A stretch of DNA of 64,000 nucleotides from Tritrichomonas musculus (lineage: Eukaryota > Parabasalia > Tritrichomonadida > Tritrichomonadidae), in NCBI GenBank assembly GCA_039105265.1, contig JAPFFF010000030.1:930001-994000 (forward strand). The letters are read 5' to 3'. Position numbers and translations under genes: made by a program. This document shows positions 62,801-64,000 of the stretch, one piece after another. The notes below the pieces were generated by a model. It was not told the origin of the DNA. It saw only the letters and a list, made by a program, of their open reading frames with translations, and ran no database searches. How positions within the stretch are numbered: position 1 is the first letter of the stretch; every line of letters begins with the position of its first letter.

Positions 62801-64000
62801 ATTAAACCAAAATAAAAATCCATTTCTTATTCTAAAAATTGATGAAAATAAATTTGGTTTAACAATAAATGATTTTATTTTCACTTTTGATGTTAATTCA
62901 TATATGATTCCTGAACTAATTTTGTCGCTTCTCAAATCATCAATTATTGCATCAATTATTTCATCTTTTATTGATGAAACAAAAACAACTCCTAAAATAA
63001 AAGAAGAAAAGCCAAAACATTCAAAAATTGAAATGAATATTCAAAATGCAGATGTTGTTCTTATTGATAAAGATATCAAATTAAATTCTCATTTAAATTC
63101 TATATTTACAATTGGTCCAGAAATTAAGCATATGTTTTTCACTAATTTTAATTTATCTTTCAGCGAAAAAGAAGTCAATTTTGCCCCCATTTTCCAGAAC
63201 ATTACACTTGAATTTGGAATTAAAGAGAACACTTTAATTTTTTCATTAGATCAAGCCAATGCTTATATAAGTCCATCTGATATAGTTGATACATTGAATT
63301 TTGTTAAGAAAGTCATTAATTTATATTCAAACTTTTCTCACCAACTTGATTATTCAAAACCCGCTGAAGTTGTTGAACAATCAGATAAACCGAATCAAAT
63401 CAAAGAAGTTTGCATTTTCAACAATCAAATGATTTTAGAATTCTGTGAAGATAACAGAACAACAGAAGTTCCGTTTCCATTTCTTAAACTCACAATAAAT
63501 CCAAATTCAACCAATTGTTCATTAATCAAAGAATCTTCTTTTCTACTTCTTGGGCTCCGTGTCGATATATTCAATAAAAAAACACAAAGATGGGATTTGT
63601 TACTGGAGCCATTAGAATTATTTTTATCTTTTACTGACACCAAAAATTATCATTTCAAAATCCGAGATAAGTTGAATTTGATTGTTTCACATGCAACATT
63701 AAACCAAATTTGTCAGTTCCGATTTGAAAGACAATCGATTAAATATAAGACAATCTTTCCTAGCTTTCTAGTTGAAAACAATACTCCCGAAATGTGCGAA
63801 CTAATTTTTGATGATACAAATGATACAGAATTGGTTCCACCTCAGTGCTTATCATCATTGAAGAAGGCCAAACCATTTAAATTCATGGGAACTGTTATCG
63901 ATCCATTGAACTTTTATTCACCTCAATTCATTTCGAGAAAATATTCGATTTCAATTTTCACAAAAGAGAAAAAACGATATATATCAATCAATTCACCTCT
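59805..64000 (+). CDS. VPS13/chorein family lipid-transfer protein, N-terminal part
   Basis: From the ATG at 59805 the frame is open to the window edge (over 1,390 codons). The N-terminus is the chorein motif: FEKIALKVISYYLDNYINPI, then IKLALITGKAELNNVSIK, ALSIHHLPFTVTSGIIQSIK and FPWQSLKSKPCIIEIDGIHI. VPS13-type proteins form long hydrophobic grooves that move phospholipids between membranes at contact sites; the N-terminal end docks on the donor membrane. The remaining sequence shows the alternating beta-strand pattern with inserted helices of the extended chorein rod. Family members usually exceed 2,500 residues, so the gene should continue well beyond the window. No break was found at the points checked. 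Confidence 0.93.
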   Translation, partial: MPSIFEKIALKVISYYLDNYINPIQGSQIKLALITGKAELNNVSIKSTALSIHHLPFTVTSGIIQSIKLHFPWQSLKSKPCIIEIDGIHIIAHFTKDVKLKSEIEIKENVLKDLEEAGLGDEKVKSVLFQGTISQIISNIIIHVKNIHIRVEIDTPDPKIYYAIGLMCDQIECFTINENRTQTFIQPDANLRKRIVIQGFSIYADPEPEFIEAPTTEEKVEEYLNLRYDEKHDFILDSFSFSSDYIITKKQFQTYSNMANQIDQIYFKLNQKQMTVFGEYSSQYKLFQLRQKYSLLGRPNTLPIGEVETEKEKIIALNWWKFIHKCTIEKRYPNRINIQESILILKTRTEYYNIWKIQQSMSIQDFKKNSKYKELKAIERKLPLNAILFLRNYSNYRINKEKEDDSKIVVDKSDLEMLTNTSVFESSIDISLLINKIKVKIYELSNDAKPILNFAAFELESKFIKSFDKSFGFSLNCKSMKIYAKEKVIFQQDSIDRSSIEINFKSLPNTKEEHVDIIASAPFINVDLKFLYGLKTMLYDNGFNKCPSSSYFTFTRTFADVIAEEANKYTPYIIRKGQYSDVILQKKCDEFPFIKLKMKLLSPTVQIQGAKLSFKMKEINFESFPIHERFADKVESLYINYLLKCIDFTIGFGDYEILRPVTIDFNIGLIIFPVEWLDKFRIALNISSIDVVFNKETYREIVSGLTQLLKFSQEFEQNKGEKVLAQKTEKSKQNNRNIDIKDMEKLSANYATKVSILFKSISLELVTVGIFDIVNFETQIIVSSNGLGLNLRIENIICNSIENKYIFFDINKIESNDHFLKENNAIVCQYTLFFDKAMKLNMSINSPSIIIDFGWLETTLDFFKSADIKALMCMRQNSQKQQQPNKTDINIIESVMTNSIEFQLLKPTFKVILPAINKLKDDVELTLKLDYISFGEIESQSTEKQYLLKMPIFRFEWKKRLTATINNFSILIGKSISLFCDGLSIFDIVEDKKNIELIPLNQNKNPFLILKIDENKFGLTINDFIFTFDVNSYMIPELILSLLKSSIIASIISSFIDETKTTPKIKEEKPKHSKIEMNIQNADVVLIDKDIKLNSHLNSIFTIGPEIKHMFFTNFNLSFSEKEVNFAPIFQNITLEFGIKENTLIFSLDQANAYISPSDIVDTLNFVKKVINLYSNFSHQLDYSKPAEVVEQSDKPNQIKEVCIFNNQMILEFCEDNRTTEVPFPFLKLTINPNSTNCSLIKESSFLLLGLRVDIFNKKTQRWDLLLEPLELFLSFTDTKNYHFKIRDKLNLIVSHATLNQICQFRFERQSIKYKTIFPSFLVENNTPEMCELIFDDTNDTELVPPQCLSSLKKAKPFKFMGTVIDPLNFYSPQFISRKYSISIFTKEKKRYISINSP

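Noticed and set aside
1-64000. CRISPR arrays, rRNA genes, replication origins, telomere repeats
   Set aside because: None seen; repeats in the window are dispersed or short tandem and do not have these structures.

Overview
This is nuclear DNA of a parabasalid (trichomonad) protist, most likely a Tritrichomonas-type genome; the genus is an inference and cannot be settled from the window. Support: very AT-rich intergenic DNA, intronless genes, trichomonad-expanded families (BspA-like leucine-rich repeats, DUF3447/ankyrin, kinase plus Sel1 repeats, short R2R3-Myb proteins, F5/8-type domain), and TCA(C/T)(A/T)(A/T)-like initiator motifs 7-20 bases before several start codons.

Layout. 1-3.3 kb: relics of an ankyrin gene split by AT-rich filler, then a truncated tyrosine recombinase inside an inverted-repeat unit. 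5.4-7.4 kb: a pseudokinase gene, a TA-target MITE and a tRNA-Val(GAC). 7.8-9.5 kb: a decayed element with distant inverted ends. 10-12.3 kb (minus): a DUF3447 reading frame and an ankyrin/LRR reading frame that look like halves of one broken gene. 12.8-16.5 kb: a large BspA-like surface protein with an in-frame stop in its signal peptide. 17.1-17.6 kb: an F5/8-type domain protein. 18.2-25.6 kb: a 2480-residue DEAH-box helicase fused to an RBR ubiquitin ligase, with a small relic of its last RING about 8.5 kb upstream. 26-37.7 kb: two small genes, a BTB-like fragment, a kinase-Sel1 gene broken by a frameshift, a polytopic membrane protein with a lipase-like motif, and a helical protein of unknown function.

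38-58 kb is repeat-rich. Four nearly identical R2R3-Myb genes (A 39126, B 41066, C 51328, D 57192, all minus strand) lie among MITEs, two MULE-like elements with 9-bp target duplications (48584-49654 and 49779-51214), an 8-bp-target hAT-like MITE (52538-53064), a pair of inverted 0.37-kb elements with a tRNA-like core, and a decayed transposase gene. A bacterial-type redox cluster (SDR, broken old-yellow-enzyme-like gene, FMN reductase) is embedded here. The FMN reductase shares its 5' flank with Myb gene A through a segmental duplication; that duplication gives the empty sites that define both MULE-like insertions. The window ends inside a VPS13/chorein lipid-transfer gene (59805 onward).

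No operon-like logic is expected. The recurring themes are gene-family expansion, gene breakage, and short palindromic or terminal-inverted-repeat elements filling the spacers. All repeat and family calls were made by eye without database searches.
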